Shown here: positions 15,634 to 22,009 of the stretch, piece by piece
Layout of the letters: every line of letters begins with the position of its first letter
Numbering within the stretch: the stretch's first letter is position 1
DNA from: a virus
Strand: one strand, 5' to 3'
Virus record (IMG/VR): IMGVR_UViG_3300020442_002957
Coordinates: 1 to 45,002 of that record
Length of the DNA: 45,002 nt
The notes under the pieces: model-generated
Database searches by the model: none
Seen by the model: the letters and a program-made list of their open reading frames with translations, nothing else
What the model was told of the DNA's origin: nothing
Translations under genes and position numbers: made by a program

Positions 15634-16737
15634 ATGGCAAAGACAGTTTTTAACAAAGAAAAAGTTGACTTCACCAAACAGAATATGTTCTTTGGTGCAG
15701 ATCAGAATACACAACGTTACGATACGTTTAAATTCCCTGTGTTTGATAAACTTAATCAAACAATGCTTGGATATTTTTGGAGACCTGAAGAAGTTAGTCT
15801 ACAAAAAGATAGAGCAGACTATGCAGAATTTCGTCCAGAGCAAAAACATATCTTTACTGCTAACTTGAAGTACCAAACACTTCTTGATAGTGTACAAGGA
15901 CGTGGTCCTTGTTTAGCATTCTTACCACACGTAAGTTTACCAGAGCTAGAAGGCTGTATTGTTACTTGGGATTTCTTTGAAACTATCCACAGTCGCTCTT
16001 ATACACATATTATGAAAAATGTGTATCCAGATCCAAGTGAAGTTTTTGATACTATTCTTGATGATGAAAAAATTCTTGAACGTGCCGTTTCTGTAACTAA
16101 ACATTATGATGCGTTCAATGAAGCCGCAGATGCATTTATGCATCGTGGTGAAGGCTCAATGTATGAAGTCAAAAAGAAATTGTATCTTGCAATGATGACT
16201 GTAAACATTCTTGAAGGTTTACGTTTTTATGTTTCGTTCGCATGTACATTTGGTTTTGGCGAGTTGAAACTTATGGAAGGCAGTGCTAAAATTATTTCTC
16301 TTATTGCAAGAGACGAAGCACAACATCTAGCACTTAGCACACACGTATTGAAACTGTGGGCACAAGGCAAAGATGATCCAGAAATGAAAAAGATTGCTAA
16401 AGAGTGTGAAAAAGAAGTTTACGAACTTTGGCGAGAATGTGTTGCAGAAGAAAAGGCTTGGGCAGAATACTTGTTCAAGGACGGTTCTATGATTGGTTTG
16501 AATACTACACTTCTTAATCAATATGTAGAGTACATTGCAAACAGACGCTTGAAAGCACTTGGCTTAGATGCAATCTTTGATCAACCAGTTAACACAAATC
16601 CACTTCCGTGGACACAACACTGGTTGAGTAGCTCAGGACTACAGGTTGCTCCACAAGAGACAGAAGTTGAATCCTATATCATTGGCGGCATCAAACAAGA
16701 TGTAGACAAAAATAAACTGAAAGGATTTAGTCTATGA
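15634..16737 (+). CDS. nrdB: Ribonucleoside-diphosphate reductase class Ia, beta subunit
   Basis: Radical-generating small subunit (367 residues). Di-iron ligands and the radical site are visible: FRPEQKHIF near the first ligand, then FETIHSRSYTH with Glu116, His119 and the radical Tyr123, NILEGLRFYVSF (Glu), and IARDEAQHL (Glu and His). The tyrosine is kept, so this is a normal class Ia subunit and not an Fe/Mn Tyr-less variant. The C-terminal tail (KLKGFSL) should dock on NrdA. It overlaps the glutaredoxin start by four bases. Confidence 0.95.
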   Translation: MAKTVFNKEKVDFTKQNMFFGADQNTQRYDTFKFPVFDKLNQTMLGYFWRPEEVSLQKDRADYAEFRPEQKHIFTANLKYQTLLDSVQGRGPCLAFLPHVSLPELEGCIVTWDFFETIHSRSYTHIMKNVYPDPSEVFDTILDDEKILERAVSVTKHYDAFNEAADAFMHRGEGSMYEVKKKLYLAMMTVNILEGLRFYVSFACTFGFGELKLMEGSAKIISLIARDEAQHLALSTHVLKLWAQGKDDPEMKKIAKECEKEVYELWRECVAEEKAWAEYLFKDGSMIGLNTTLLNQYVEYIANRRLKALGLDAIFDQPVNTNPLPWTQHWLSSSGLQVAPQETEVESYIIGGIKQDVDKNKLKGFSL

Positions 16738-16985
16738 TAGAAATATGGGGTAAGCCTGCATGTCCAAGTTGCATGAAAGCAAAACAACTTTGCGAAATGC
16801 GTCAATTTAAATATACCTACAAAGAGCTTGGTAAAGACTTTGATCGTGAAGAAGTATTTGAAGAATTTCCTACAGCAAGAACATTTCCACAAATTAAAGT
16901 GAATGGTAAAGCAGTAGGAGGTTACGAACAATTTGCTTCACACATTGAAGAAACTAATTATACAGGTACAGGATTTACGTTATAA
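16734..16985 (+). CDS. Glutaredoxin
   Basis: An 83-residue thioredoxin-fold reductant, active site CPSC (residues ~10-13), followed by the cis-Pro loop TFPQIKVNGKAVGGYEQF typical of glutaredoxins that bind glutathione. It starts inside the nrdB stop (ATGATAG), so it is co-translated with nrdB and most likely reduces the NrdA C-terminal cysteines. Confidence 0.9.
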   Translation: MIEIWGKPACPSCMKAKQLCEMRQFKYTYKELGKDFDREEVFEEFPTARTFPQIKVNGKAVGGYEQFASHIEETNYTGTGFTL

Positions 16986-16986
16986 T

Positions 16987-17277
16987 ATGTTATTAGAAAA
17001 ACCAACACAGACAGGAGATATCTTGTCATTCAAAATCGCTTCGGGTGAAGAAATTGTAGCTCGACTTGATGAAGAAACAGAAACAGAATTTGTTTTGCTT
17101 AAACCGATGATGCTGGTAATTAGTCCAGAGTCAGTAGGTTTAGGACCTTTTATGTTCAGCTTGGATCCCGCAGGTAAGTTCCATCTGCAAAAGACAGCAG
17201 TCGTCTGCAAAGGGAAAACTGAAGATAATATAGGGAAACAATATGTGTCCACCACAACAGGTGTAGCATTACAATAG
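16987..17277 (+). CDS. Small beta-rich phage protein (Sm-like?)
   Basis: A 96-residue protein, one base after the glutaredoxin stop; the ATG at 16987 is preferred to a TTG at 16933 inside the glutaredoxin gene. GDILSFKIASGEEIVARLDEETETEFVLLKPMML has the strand-turn-strand pattern of Sm-like or Hfq-like barrels. No further support for that fold. Likely part of the nrdB-grx operon. Confidence 0.6.
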   Translation: MLLEKPTQTGDILSFKIASGEEIVARLDEETETEFVLLKPMMLVISPESVGLGPFMFSLDPAGKFHLQKTAVVCKGKTEDNIGKQYVSTTTGVALQ

Positions 17278-17287
17278 GAGAAGGCAA

Positions 17288-17467
17288 ATGACAACTATAC
17301 ATGAACAGATTGTACAAGCGTACAATAACTACGTTGCAGAAGCAGAAACATTTGAAGATAAAAGTGTTAAAGCGGCGGCGGCTAGAGCACGTAAGGCTTT
17401 AGGTGATCTTGGTAAACTTACTAAAGAGCGTAGAAAAGAAATCCAAGAAAAGAAAAACTCAATGTAA
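17288..17467 (+). CDS. Small helical basic protein
   Basis: A 59-residue protein with a GGAGAAGGCAA site just before the ATG. The sequence is alternating Ala/Arg/Lys/Glu helices (SVKAAAARARKALGDLGKL), ending in a Lys/Arg/Glu-rich tail. This histone-H1-like composition occurs in small phage DNA-associated proteins; function unproven. The stop overlaps the next ATG (TAATG). Confidence 0.6.
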   Translation: MTTIHEQIVQAYNNYVAEAETFEDKSVKAAAARARKALGDLGKLTKERRKEIQEKKNSM

Positions 17468-17676
17468 TGAGTGGTCAACGGCGCTGGTTAAAATTATGGG
17501 CCAGGACTGTTGGTATGCCTATCGGCATAAACGATGACGACAAGCCAGAGTTCCTTCCAATTCCTCAAGAGGATGTAAAAAGGGCACTGGCTTTTCGTAC
17601 TTTTTGGATAGTCCTTCATGTGATCACATGTTGCATGATTATAGCAGGAAATGGAAGGACCTTAGGATTATGGTAA
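17467..17676 (+). CDS. Small single-pass membrane protein
   Basis: A 69-residue protein. The N-terminal half is soluble (RRWLKLWARTVGMP...PIPQEDVKRAL) and one TM lies at ~44-62 (FWIVLHVITCCMIIAG). TAATG coupling to the upstream gene and overlap with the next start (ATGGTAA). Function unknown. Confidence 0.55.
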   Translation: MSGQRRWLKLWARTVGMPIGINDDDKPEFLPIPQEDVKRALAFRTFWIVLHVITCCMIIAGNGRTLGLW

Positions 17677-17900
17677 AACCTAATACAAAATTTGATCTGT
17701 CTATTCGTGACATTGAAATAATAGAAATTGCACTTAGAGCAAAAGCAGGACGCAGAGGAATAGCGATTGCACAAGGTGAAACATCTCCGCAACTTAAACA
17801 AGAAATGCAAGAGATACAAGAATTACTTGGTAAAATACATCATCAGAAAAATTTTTATGCGTCATTCAAAAATAAAAATACCCCCTACGTAAGCGGATAA
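17670..17900 (+). CDS. Hypothetical phage protein
   Basis: A 76-residue helical protein starting at the ATG that overlaps the previous stop, with AAGGACC upstream. Helices LSIRDIEIIEIALRAKAG and PQLKQEMQEIQELLGKIHHQKNFY are clear. Last gene of the nrdB operon; the strand switches after it. No family recognised. Confidence 0.6.
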   Translation: MVKPNTKFDLSIRDIEIIEIALRAKAGRRGIAIAQGETSPQLKQEMQEIQELLGKIHHQKNFYASFKNKNTPYVSG

Positions 17901-17926
17901 AAAAAAGGGTAGCGTTTCCACTACCC
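17899..17926 (-). terminator. Rho-independent terminator of the minus-strand barrel gene
   Basis: On the minus strand, GGGTAG, an eight-base loop, CTACCC and eight T. The T run is present only in this orientation, so it serves the gene at 17952-18362. Confidence 0.8.
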
Positions 17927-17951
17927 AATTACAACTATATTGTATTAACAA

Positions 17952-18362
17952 TTAGAAGTTAAAAGAAACACCTACGTTAATTTCTTTACGCTCACTGTTA
18001 TCAATATCCCATTTAGTATTAGCAAACAGTTCTCCACCATTGCCTAGCATATAAGTTGCTTCTAGGTCAAGGTCAGGACGTTGTCCTTCGTCTAACATAT
18101 TAATAATAGCAAAGTCATCTCCACTTGCATGGTCTGTTTCATATGCTGTAATTACAGTACCTAGTGATAGAGTCAATGCTCCATCTGGTGCTGGTTGCCA
18201 ATTCATTTCTGGATTGATTGTGATATGGTTTGTTTCTGCATCAACCATATGCCAAGCCTTTACTTCTGTGTCTAGTGAAAGCCCTGGTAGTGCTAAATCA
18301 ACAGCGCCTGCAGATGTCGCAAGAGCCGCCATAAGCGATGTTGTGGCAATTATCTTCTTCAT
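17952..18362 (-). CDS. Outer-membrane beta-barrel-like exported protein
   Basis: A 136-residue protein from the ATG at 18362, which follows AAGGA. A further in-frame ATG at 18425 is too far upstream of any site. The signal peptide is clear (MKKIIATTSLMAALATSAGA, cut after AGA). The mature part is alternating amphipathic strands with aromatic girdles and ends in the C-terminal Phe (GVSFNF) typical of barrels handled by the BAM machine. At ~115 mature residues it could form an 8-strand barrel. It has its own promoter and terminator, and is transcribed against its neighbours. Envelope change or receptor masking is inference. Confidence 0.7.
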   Translation of the reverse strand: MKKIIATTSLMAALATSAGAVDLALPGLSLDTEVKAWHMVDAETNHITINPEMNWQPAPDGALTLSLGTVITAYETDHASGDDFAIINMLDEGQRPDLDLEATYMLGNGGELFANTKWDIDNSERKEINVGVSFNF

Positions 18363-18434
18363 TGCTTGTATTCCTTGTATTTTATTATTGTTGGTGTATG
18401 CGGGGGTGGGAGTGTTTTTGCACACACAATAGTA

Positions 18435-18464
18435 ATTATCTTTTTTGCGCGGAAAAGTTGTAAA
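18435..18464 (-). promoter_or_regulatory. Sigma-70-type promoter of the barrel gene
   Basis: Minus strand: TTTACA, 18-base spacer, GATAAT, about 70 bases before the ATG at 18362. The first hexamer is imperfect. Confidence 0.5.
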
Positions 18465-18476
18465 ACTGAATCCAAT

Positions 18477-18504
18477 AAAAAAGAGTGTTGCCCGAAAGCA
18501 ACAC
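18477..18504 (-). terminator. Terminator of the tmRNA transcript
   Basis: Minus strand: GTGTTGC, a six-base loop, GCAACAC, then CT and six T. It ends the tmRNA coding piece. Confidence 0.8.
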
Positions 18505-18548
18505 CCTTAATCGTTCTGTTGCTAGGTGATCAACCCCGGAAGCCTATA

Positions 18549-18590
18549 CTAGGCCGCCATTGCCATTTCTGGCGCATAATTGTCGTTTGC
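18549..18590 (-). other. tmRNA tag reading frame
   Basis: GCA resume codon to TAG, encoding ANDNYAPEMAMAA. The ANDN start and AA end match alphaproteobacterial tags recognised by ClpXP. Confidence 0.9.
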
Positions 18591-18660
18591 AATTATAAGT
18601 TTTGCTGATTTACGGTCTCGCCTACCGGTAACTCCACGTTCTCTCTTACACCTGTCGATC

Positions 18661-18828
18661 CTAGTTCAGGCCCATCATAAACACACTAGGATCAACATAG
18701 CCTAGTGCATATGCTATTCCCATTTCTATACCTAGTAAAACTACAAGTCCTAAGACTGCAATACTTACTGCCATAGGTAGAAACATAAAGTCTTTCCAAG
18801 TTCTTTTTCTTGTGCAACAACTACTCAT
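18661..18828 (-). CDS. Small membrane protein encoded inside the tmRNA intervening loop
   Basis: A 55-residue ORF with GGAG five bases before its ATG. A Cys/Lys/Arg-rich N-terminus (MSSCCTRKRTWKDF) is followed by one TM (~residues 18-42) and a short tail. It begins 20 bases after the CCA end of the acceptor piece. Its stop lies 13 bases inside the coding piece, so the last codons overlap the tmRNA acceptor stem. In permuted tmRNAs this loop is normally cut out and discarded. If real, the precursor doubles as an mRNA. A chance ORF is possible, but the site and the hydrophobic segment argue for a gene. Confidence 0.6.
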   Translation of the reverse strand: MSSCCTRKRTWKDFMFLPMAVSIAVLGLVVLLGIEMGIAYALGYVDPSVFMMGLN

Positions 18829-18915
18829 GTTATCTCCAATGTGTTTATGGTGGACCTGCGCGGTACTGCCCCGCGGTCCAGTTTGTCGTTGATTGGCTTC
18901 AACGTTACAATACTA

Positions 18916-18944
18916 TTTATACTGTCTGTTTATAATAAAGTCAA
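18916..18944 (-). promoter_or_regulatory. Sigma-70-type promoter of the tmRNA
   Basis: Minus strand: TTGACT, 17-base spacer, TATAAA. The -10 region also reads TATAAATA, the T4 late consensus, so the tmRNA might be made both early and late. Confidence 0.75.
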
Positions 18945-19031
18945 GTAAAAAATAAAAATTAGCGTAAAAATATCCGCCATCTAAGGTACCGTAAACCATT
19001 TATGGTAGTTTTACTTTATTTTTTACACTTC

Positions 19032-19038
19032 TAAATAC
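19032..19038 (+). promoter_or_regulatory. T4-like late promoter box
   Basis: CTAAATAC, 43 bases before the ATG at 19082. The stretch 18945-19031 between the tmRNA promoter and this box is AT-rich, and I see no gene in it. Confidence 0.55.
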
Positions 19039-19081
19039 TATGTTGGCTTAGGTCAACCAATAAGCAAAAAGGAGATCCACA

Positions 19082-19315
19082 ATGGAAATCTTAAATAAAG
19101 TAAAAGGCTGGGCATCAGCAATCACTGAAGTAGGTGTATCGTTGATCGCTTTAGGAATTGTCCTTGAAATACTTTTCAATGGACAAAATATTCCGTTCTG
19201 GCCTGACATCAGCATTGTAAGCAACATAACTGGAATGATAACAGCATTATCAGCACAGGGACTTGTTGGCTTAGTAGCTGTATGGGTGTTATATCATATC
19301 TACAATCGTAAGTAA
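19082..19315 (+). CDS. Small two-TM membrane protein
   Basis: A 77-residue protein with two hydrophobic segments (~15-32 and ~48-72) separated by NGQNIPFWPDISIVSN. An AAAGGAGATCC site lies before the ATG. It is a single-gene late unit with its own promoter and terminator. Size and topology suit a holin (class II-like), but many small phage membrane proteins look like this, so lysis function is only a guess. Confidence 0.6.
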   Translation: MEILNKVKGWASAITEVGVSLIALGIVLEILFNGQNIPFWPDISIVSNITGMITALSAQGLVGLVAVWVLYHIYNRK

Positions 19316-19322
19316 TTTTATA

Positions 19323-19382
19323 ACTACCTAAACTTTGAGGTAGTGGGTTTATCCTTGTGGCTATCCTGCTACCTCTTTTTCT
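19323..19382 (+). terminator. Terminator with competing hairpin
   Basis: GAGGTAG (19337-19343) pairs with CTACCTC (19369-19375), followed by a T-rich end, giving a terminator. The same AGGTAG also pairs with upstream ACTACCT (19323-19329). The two stems are mutually exclusive, as in an attenuator. Confidence 0.6.
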
Positions 19383-19394
19383 TTAAAATTATAA

Positions 19395-19401
19395 TAAATA
19401 C
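19395..19401 (+). promoter_or_regulatory. T4-like late promoter box
   Basis: ATAAATAC right after the terminator and 24 bases before the ATG at 19426. Confidence 0.6.
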
Positions 19402-19425
19402 GTGCATAACGATTGGGAGGTCGAT

Positions 19426-19572
19426 ATGGCACGATTGCACAAAACTTTTGTTCCGCATGAAACAATTCCTAAATGTACAAGCATAGGTAATAATCATAGC
19501 AGGATCAAAACGAGTAGCATGAATAAGCACAAAAGACGGTCATATAAAAGATATCGCGGTCAAGGAAAATAA
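19426..19572 (+). CDS. Small basic protein
   Basis: A 48-residue Lys/Arg/His/Ser-rich protein (ending KHKRRSYKRYRGQGK) with a strong GGGAGG site and its own late box. Likely nucleic-acid or virion-bound by composition; no family recognised. Confidence 0.6.
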   Translation: MARLHKTFVPHETIPKCTSIGNNHSRIKTSSMNKHKRRSYKRYRGQGK

Positions 19573-19587
19573 GGATCGGGATGACTG

Positions 19588-19980
19588 ATGATATACGACG
19601 AAGAGTGGGAACGTAAACGCAAAGAACGTGTTAGACGACTTCGCGAACGTCTTCGGAATTGGTGCAATATTGATAATATTGTAGATGCATCAGTTGACCT
19701 GTTTTTAATACTGTTTGACGTTCTTAGTTCGCCAATACTAATTGTAATGCGACTAGTACGTTTTGTAATAGGAAACTATTTACTAGGCGGTGTTAAAAAC
19801 AAAATTAAGAAAGTAGGACATTGGGTAGAAGACAAACACATAGTAATTAAAATTGTAGTATGGATGCTAATTATATGTGTGGCTATTATTATTCTTACCT
19901 TGATGTGGCTATTTGGAACAGCCTTCGGTGAGTGGATAATGGACGAATGGGGGCACCAAGCACTAAACTTGGATGAATAA
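19588..19980 (+). CDS. Membrane protein with basic cytoplasmic N-terminus
   Basis: A 130-residue protein. The N-terminus is a highly charged Arg/Lys/Glu helix (~residues 3-24). Hydrophobic segments lie at ~35-65 and ~88-112, and the C-terminal tail is acidic. A GGATCGGG sequence lies upstream. Topology and place between a basic protein and a nuclease do not reveal its role. Confidence 0.6.
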   Translation: MIYDEEWERKRKERVRRLRERLRNWCNIDNIVDASVDLFLILFDVLSSPILIVMRLVRFVIGNYLLGGVKNKIKKVGHWVEDKHIVIKIVVWMLIICVAIIILTLMWLFGTAFGEWIMDEWGHQALNLDE

Positions 19981-19991
19981 AAGGAGAACGT

Positions 19992-20429
19992 ATGTACGAA
20001 TATAAATGTAAAATACTTAGAGTCGTTGACGGTGATACTGTTGATGTAGATATTGATCTAGGGTTTGGTATGTGGATGCACAAAGAACGTGTTCGAATGA
20101 TGGGAATTGACACACCAGAATCTAGAACACGAGATAAAGTGGAGAAAGCATTTGGACTTGCAAGCAAAGCCAAGCTCAAAGAACTGTTGCCAATCGGATC
20201 AATGCAAGTGCTCAAGACAGAAATCGACAAGAGCGGAGAAGATAAAAAAGGCAAGTTCGGACGAATTTTGGGAGATTTCCTCATCAACGATAAAAGAGCC
20301 ACTGAAATTCTTATTGAAACGGGACATGCTGTAGCATATTTTGGCGGGTCAAAAGAGGAAATTCAGCTAAAACATATGGCAAATCGCGAGAAATTACTAC
20401 GTGAAGGCACAGTAACTTTACCAAAATAG
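19992..20429 (+). CDS. Staphylococcal-nuclease-like (thermonuclease) protein
   Basis: A 145-residue SNase-fold nuclease. VVDGDTVDVDIDLG gives the family's DGDT calcium/catalytic region, ERVRMMGIDTPESR contains the first catalytic Arg and the conserved IDTPE, and FGRILGDFLI holds the second Arg region. No signal peptide, so it is expected in the cytoplasm or virion. Possible roles: breakdown of host DNA or RNA for nucleotide recycling. AAAGGAGAACGT site before the ATG. Confidence 0.85.
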   Translation: MYEYKCKILRVVDGDTVDVDIDLGFGMWMHKERVRMMGIDTPESRTRDKVEKAFGLASKAKLKELLPIGSMQVLKTEIDKSGEDKKGKFGRILGDFLINDKRATEILIETGHAVAYFGGSKEEIQLKHMANREKLLREGTVTLPK

Positions 20430-20440
20430 TAAAAAAACAC

Positions 20441-20469
20441 TTGACTTTATAATAATATTGCGCTATAAT
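20441..20469 (+). promoter_or_regulatory. Sigma-70-type promoter
   Basis: TTGACT, 17-base spacer, TATAAT. Transcription would start near 20476, giving a leader of about 43 bases for the winged-helix gene. Confidence 0.8.
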
Positions 20470-20518
20470 GTAGGCTATGTTAAACTTTATAACAAAAATA
20501 ATAAAAAGGAGTATAACA

Positions 20519-20785
20519 ATGGCTAGAGTAAAAAGCGCAGTAGGAACTTCGTTCTACAGAGAAGGTTCACAGAACCAACAAATCCTAGAAAACTTTTGGG
20601 GAAATGGTAAAACATTTACTACAGAAGATCTAACAGCAGACTTGGATATTTTATCTCCAGGTGCTAGATTAACAGAGCTAAGAGAAAATGGCTTTGATGT
20701 TAGAGTAGTAGACACTAACAACGAAGGTGTACAAGGTAGACCTTCAGCTGTTTACAAAATTATGAAGAAAAGAATTTACGCATAA
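20519..20785 (+). CDS. Winged-helix DNA-binding protein
   Basis: An 88-residue protein from the ATG at 20519, seven bases after AGGAG. An in-frame ATG at 20477 would fall at the transcription start and is unlikely. FTTEDLTADLDILSPGARLTELRENGFDVRVVDTNNEGVQGRPSAVYKIM has the helix-turn-helix-wing order of small phage regulators. It has a strong early-type promoter and lies directly upstream of a gene whose promoter overlaps a 13-bp inverted repeat, which could be its operator (inference). Confidence 0.65.
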   Translation: MARVKSAVGTSFYREGSQNQQILENFWGNGKTFTTEDLTADLDILSPGARLTELRENGFDVRVVDTNNEGVQGRPSAVYKIMKKRIYA

Positions 20786-20800
20786 TTTTACCAAAACAGA

Positions 20801-20829
20801 TTGACTTTTATACCTGCCTTTGCTATATT
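20801..20829 (+). promoter_or_regulatory. Sigma-70-type promoter inside an inverted repeat
   Basis: TTGACT, 17-base spacer, TATATT. The spacer carries the left arm of the 20810-20858 inverted repeat. Confidence 0.75.
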
Positions 20830-20858
20830 AATACTATAGGCAACACAAAGGCAGGTAT
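20810..20858 (+). repeat. Perfect 13-bp inverted repeat: operator or RBS-masking hairpin
   Basis: ATACCTGCCTTTG (20810-20822) and CAAAGGCAGGTAT (20846-20858), 23 bases apart. The left arm lies in the promoter spacer and the right arm holds the AAGGCAGG ribosome site. Read-through transcripts would fold and hide the site; transcripts from the local promoter lack the left arm. Confidence 0.65.
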
Positions 20859-20862
20859 TTTT

Positions 20863-21318
20863 ATGACTATGAGTTTAGTACGTGGAATGACCACACTCAA
20901 CACTAAGAAGCGCAAGGCTTCTAAGTTAACAGCAGGCAAACTTGAACGCCTAAGAAAAGAACATAAAGCACACAACAAACATATGAAACAACTAAACTGT
21001 CATAATAATATTATGACTTTCGAAGAATATGTTGACTATGTTCACGGCAATTACAAGGCCAAGTCAAAACCTAGTGTAACAAAAGCACCTTGGCAACAAG
21101 AAGGTTATACTCGTAAGACTGAGCATGTACCAAGCCACAACAGCGAATATAGTTTCGCTCCAGCAACAAAAAAAGAAGCAATGCAATATACAGGTGAACG
21201 TAAACTTGTAGGTATTGCTATGATGCACAAGTCAAATCTTGTGCCTGTGTTTGCTGACGATGACGATAAGACAGGACAGAAACAAGCGACTGAGATCGCA
21301 CAAATGCGTAGAAACTAA
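20863..21318 (+). CDS. Hypothetical basic phage protein
   Basis: A 151-residue Lys/His-rich protein. The N-terminal ~50 residues are strongly basic (TKKRKASKLTAGKLERLRKEHKAHNKHMK), and the rest is soluble with an acidic DDDDK patch near the end. Its expression appears controlled by the inverted repeat in front of it. Family unknown; an early-expressed regulatory or nucleic-acid-binding role is possible. Confidence 0.65.
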   Translation: MTMSLVRGMTTLNTKKRKASKLTAGKLERLRKEHKAHNKHMKQLNCHNNIMTFEEYVDYVHGNYKAKSKPSVTKAPWQQEGYTRKTEHVPSHNSEYSFAPATKKEAMQYTGERKLVGIAMMHKSNLVPVFADDDDKTGQKQATEIAQMRRN

Positions 21319-21348
21319 TGTACGTGTTTTTCTGTGTATACAACAACT

Positions 21349-21355
21349 TAAATAA
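21349..21355 (+). promoter_or_regulatory. Late promoter-like box abutting a start codon
   Basis: TAAATAA-AAC-ATG with the ATG at 21359, a one-base variant of the TAAATAC-N3-ATG pattern. Confidence 0.4.
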
Positions 21356-21358
21356 AAC

Positions 21359-21979
21359 ATGAGAGGCGTTATGAGACTTTTATCATTTTGGACAGTACTT
21401 TGGTTTTCATTATCAACTGCACTGGCCGATGCTAGTACTATCCGTGTAGATTACAAAGACGGTACTACAGAATTTTTAACTGAAGACGGAATCGTCCAAG
21501 AGGAATACTTCACCCGCGAACAAGATCCTCAAGCATACTGTCTTGCAGAAAACATCTACTTTGAGGCACGTTCGGACAGTGTCGCAGGTCAAGCCGCAGT
21601 GGCAGATGTTGTAATTAATAGAATGTTTGACAGTCGTTATCCTAATACAATTTGTAAGGTTGTGACTGAAGGACCAATTAGAGAATCTTGGAAAACAAGA
21701 CAAAATCCAGATCTAGATGATAGCGAACGTGTTTATTATCCTGTAAGACATCGTTGTCAATTCAGTTGGTACTGTGATGGTAAAGCTGAAACAATCAACG
21801 ATAAGAAGGCATGGATTAAAGCACAGTACATTGCATATCAAATGTTGTATGCAGATCGTTACAGAGGTATTACTGAAGGTGCTACACACTATCATGCACA
21901 CTACGTAAATCCAAACTGGGCAAACAAAATCCAATTTATAGATGATATTGGTAGCCACAAATTTTATCGTTGGCCGTAA
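21359..21979 (+). CDS. SleB-type cell wall hydrolase, exported
   Basis: Putative peptidoglycan hydrolase, likely the endolysin or an accessory lysin. A signal peptide (RLLSFWTVLWFSLSTALA) is followed by the Hydrolase_2 domain (~residues 55-205): CLAENIYFEARSDSVAGQAAVADVVINRM, with the conserved Glu in YFEAR, and CQFSWYCDGK. Alternative start: ATG at 21371, which has GAGAGG upstream, while 21359 has the TAAATAA-N3-ATG arrangement. The signal sequence indicates Sec export, so access to the wall would not need a large holin hole. The 53 bases upstream contain no other gene. Confidence 0.8.
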   Translation: MRGVMRLLSFWTVLWFSLSTALADASTIRVDYKDGTTEFLTEDGIVQEEYFTREQDPQAYCLAENIYFEARSDSVAGQAAVADVVINRMFDSRYPNTICKVVTEGPIRESWKTRQNPDLDDSERVYYPVRHRCQFSWYCDGKAETINDKKAWIKAQYIAYQMLYADRYRGITEGATHYHAHYVNPNWANKIQFIDDIGSHKFYRWP

Positions 21980-22009
21980 AAAGCAATACATATATAAAAG
22001 GACACAATA

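Larger units (their letters stand above)
18505..18910 (-). ncRNA. ssrA: Circularly permuted two-piece tmRNA, alphaproteobacterial style
   Basis: Rescues stalled ribosomes and tags their products for proteolysis. On the minus strand the acceptor piece comes first. It carries a 5-bp T-stem (CGCGG/CCGCG), then CAGGTCC and ACCA, with the 3' end at 18848. After an intervening loop the coding piece starts with GGGCCTG at 18673. The two 7-mers pair completely, and the third pair is G-U, the alanine identity signal. Next comes AACTAGGATCGACAGG, like the conserved tmRNA 5' region, and then the tag frame (18549-18590) encoding ANDNYAPEMAMAA. A consensus promoter and a terminator frame it. The T-loop, GGCAGTA, departs from TTCRANN. 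The exact ends of the mature pieces are estimates. Confidence 0.9.

Noticed and set aside
17907-17926. Hairpin as a bidirectional terminator for the plus-strand operon ending at 17900
   Set aside because: No T run follows it on the plus strand; the A8 run makes it a minus-strand terminator only.
18505-18910. Gap read as an ordinary non-coding spacer or as a standard one-piece tmRNA
   Set aside because: The order acceptor piece, loop, coding piece with complementary acceptor halves fits the permuted form; the T-arm and CCA lie upstream of the tag, not downstream.
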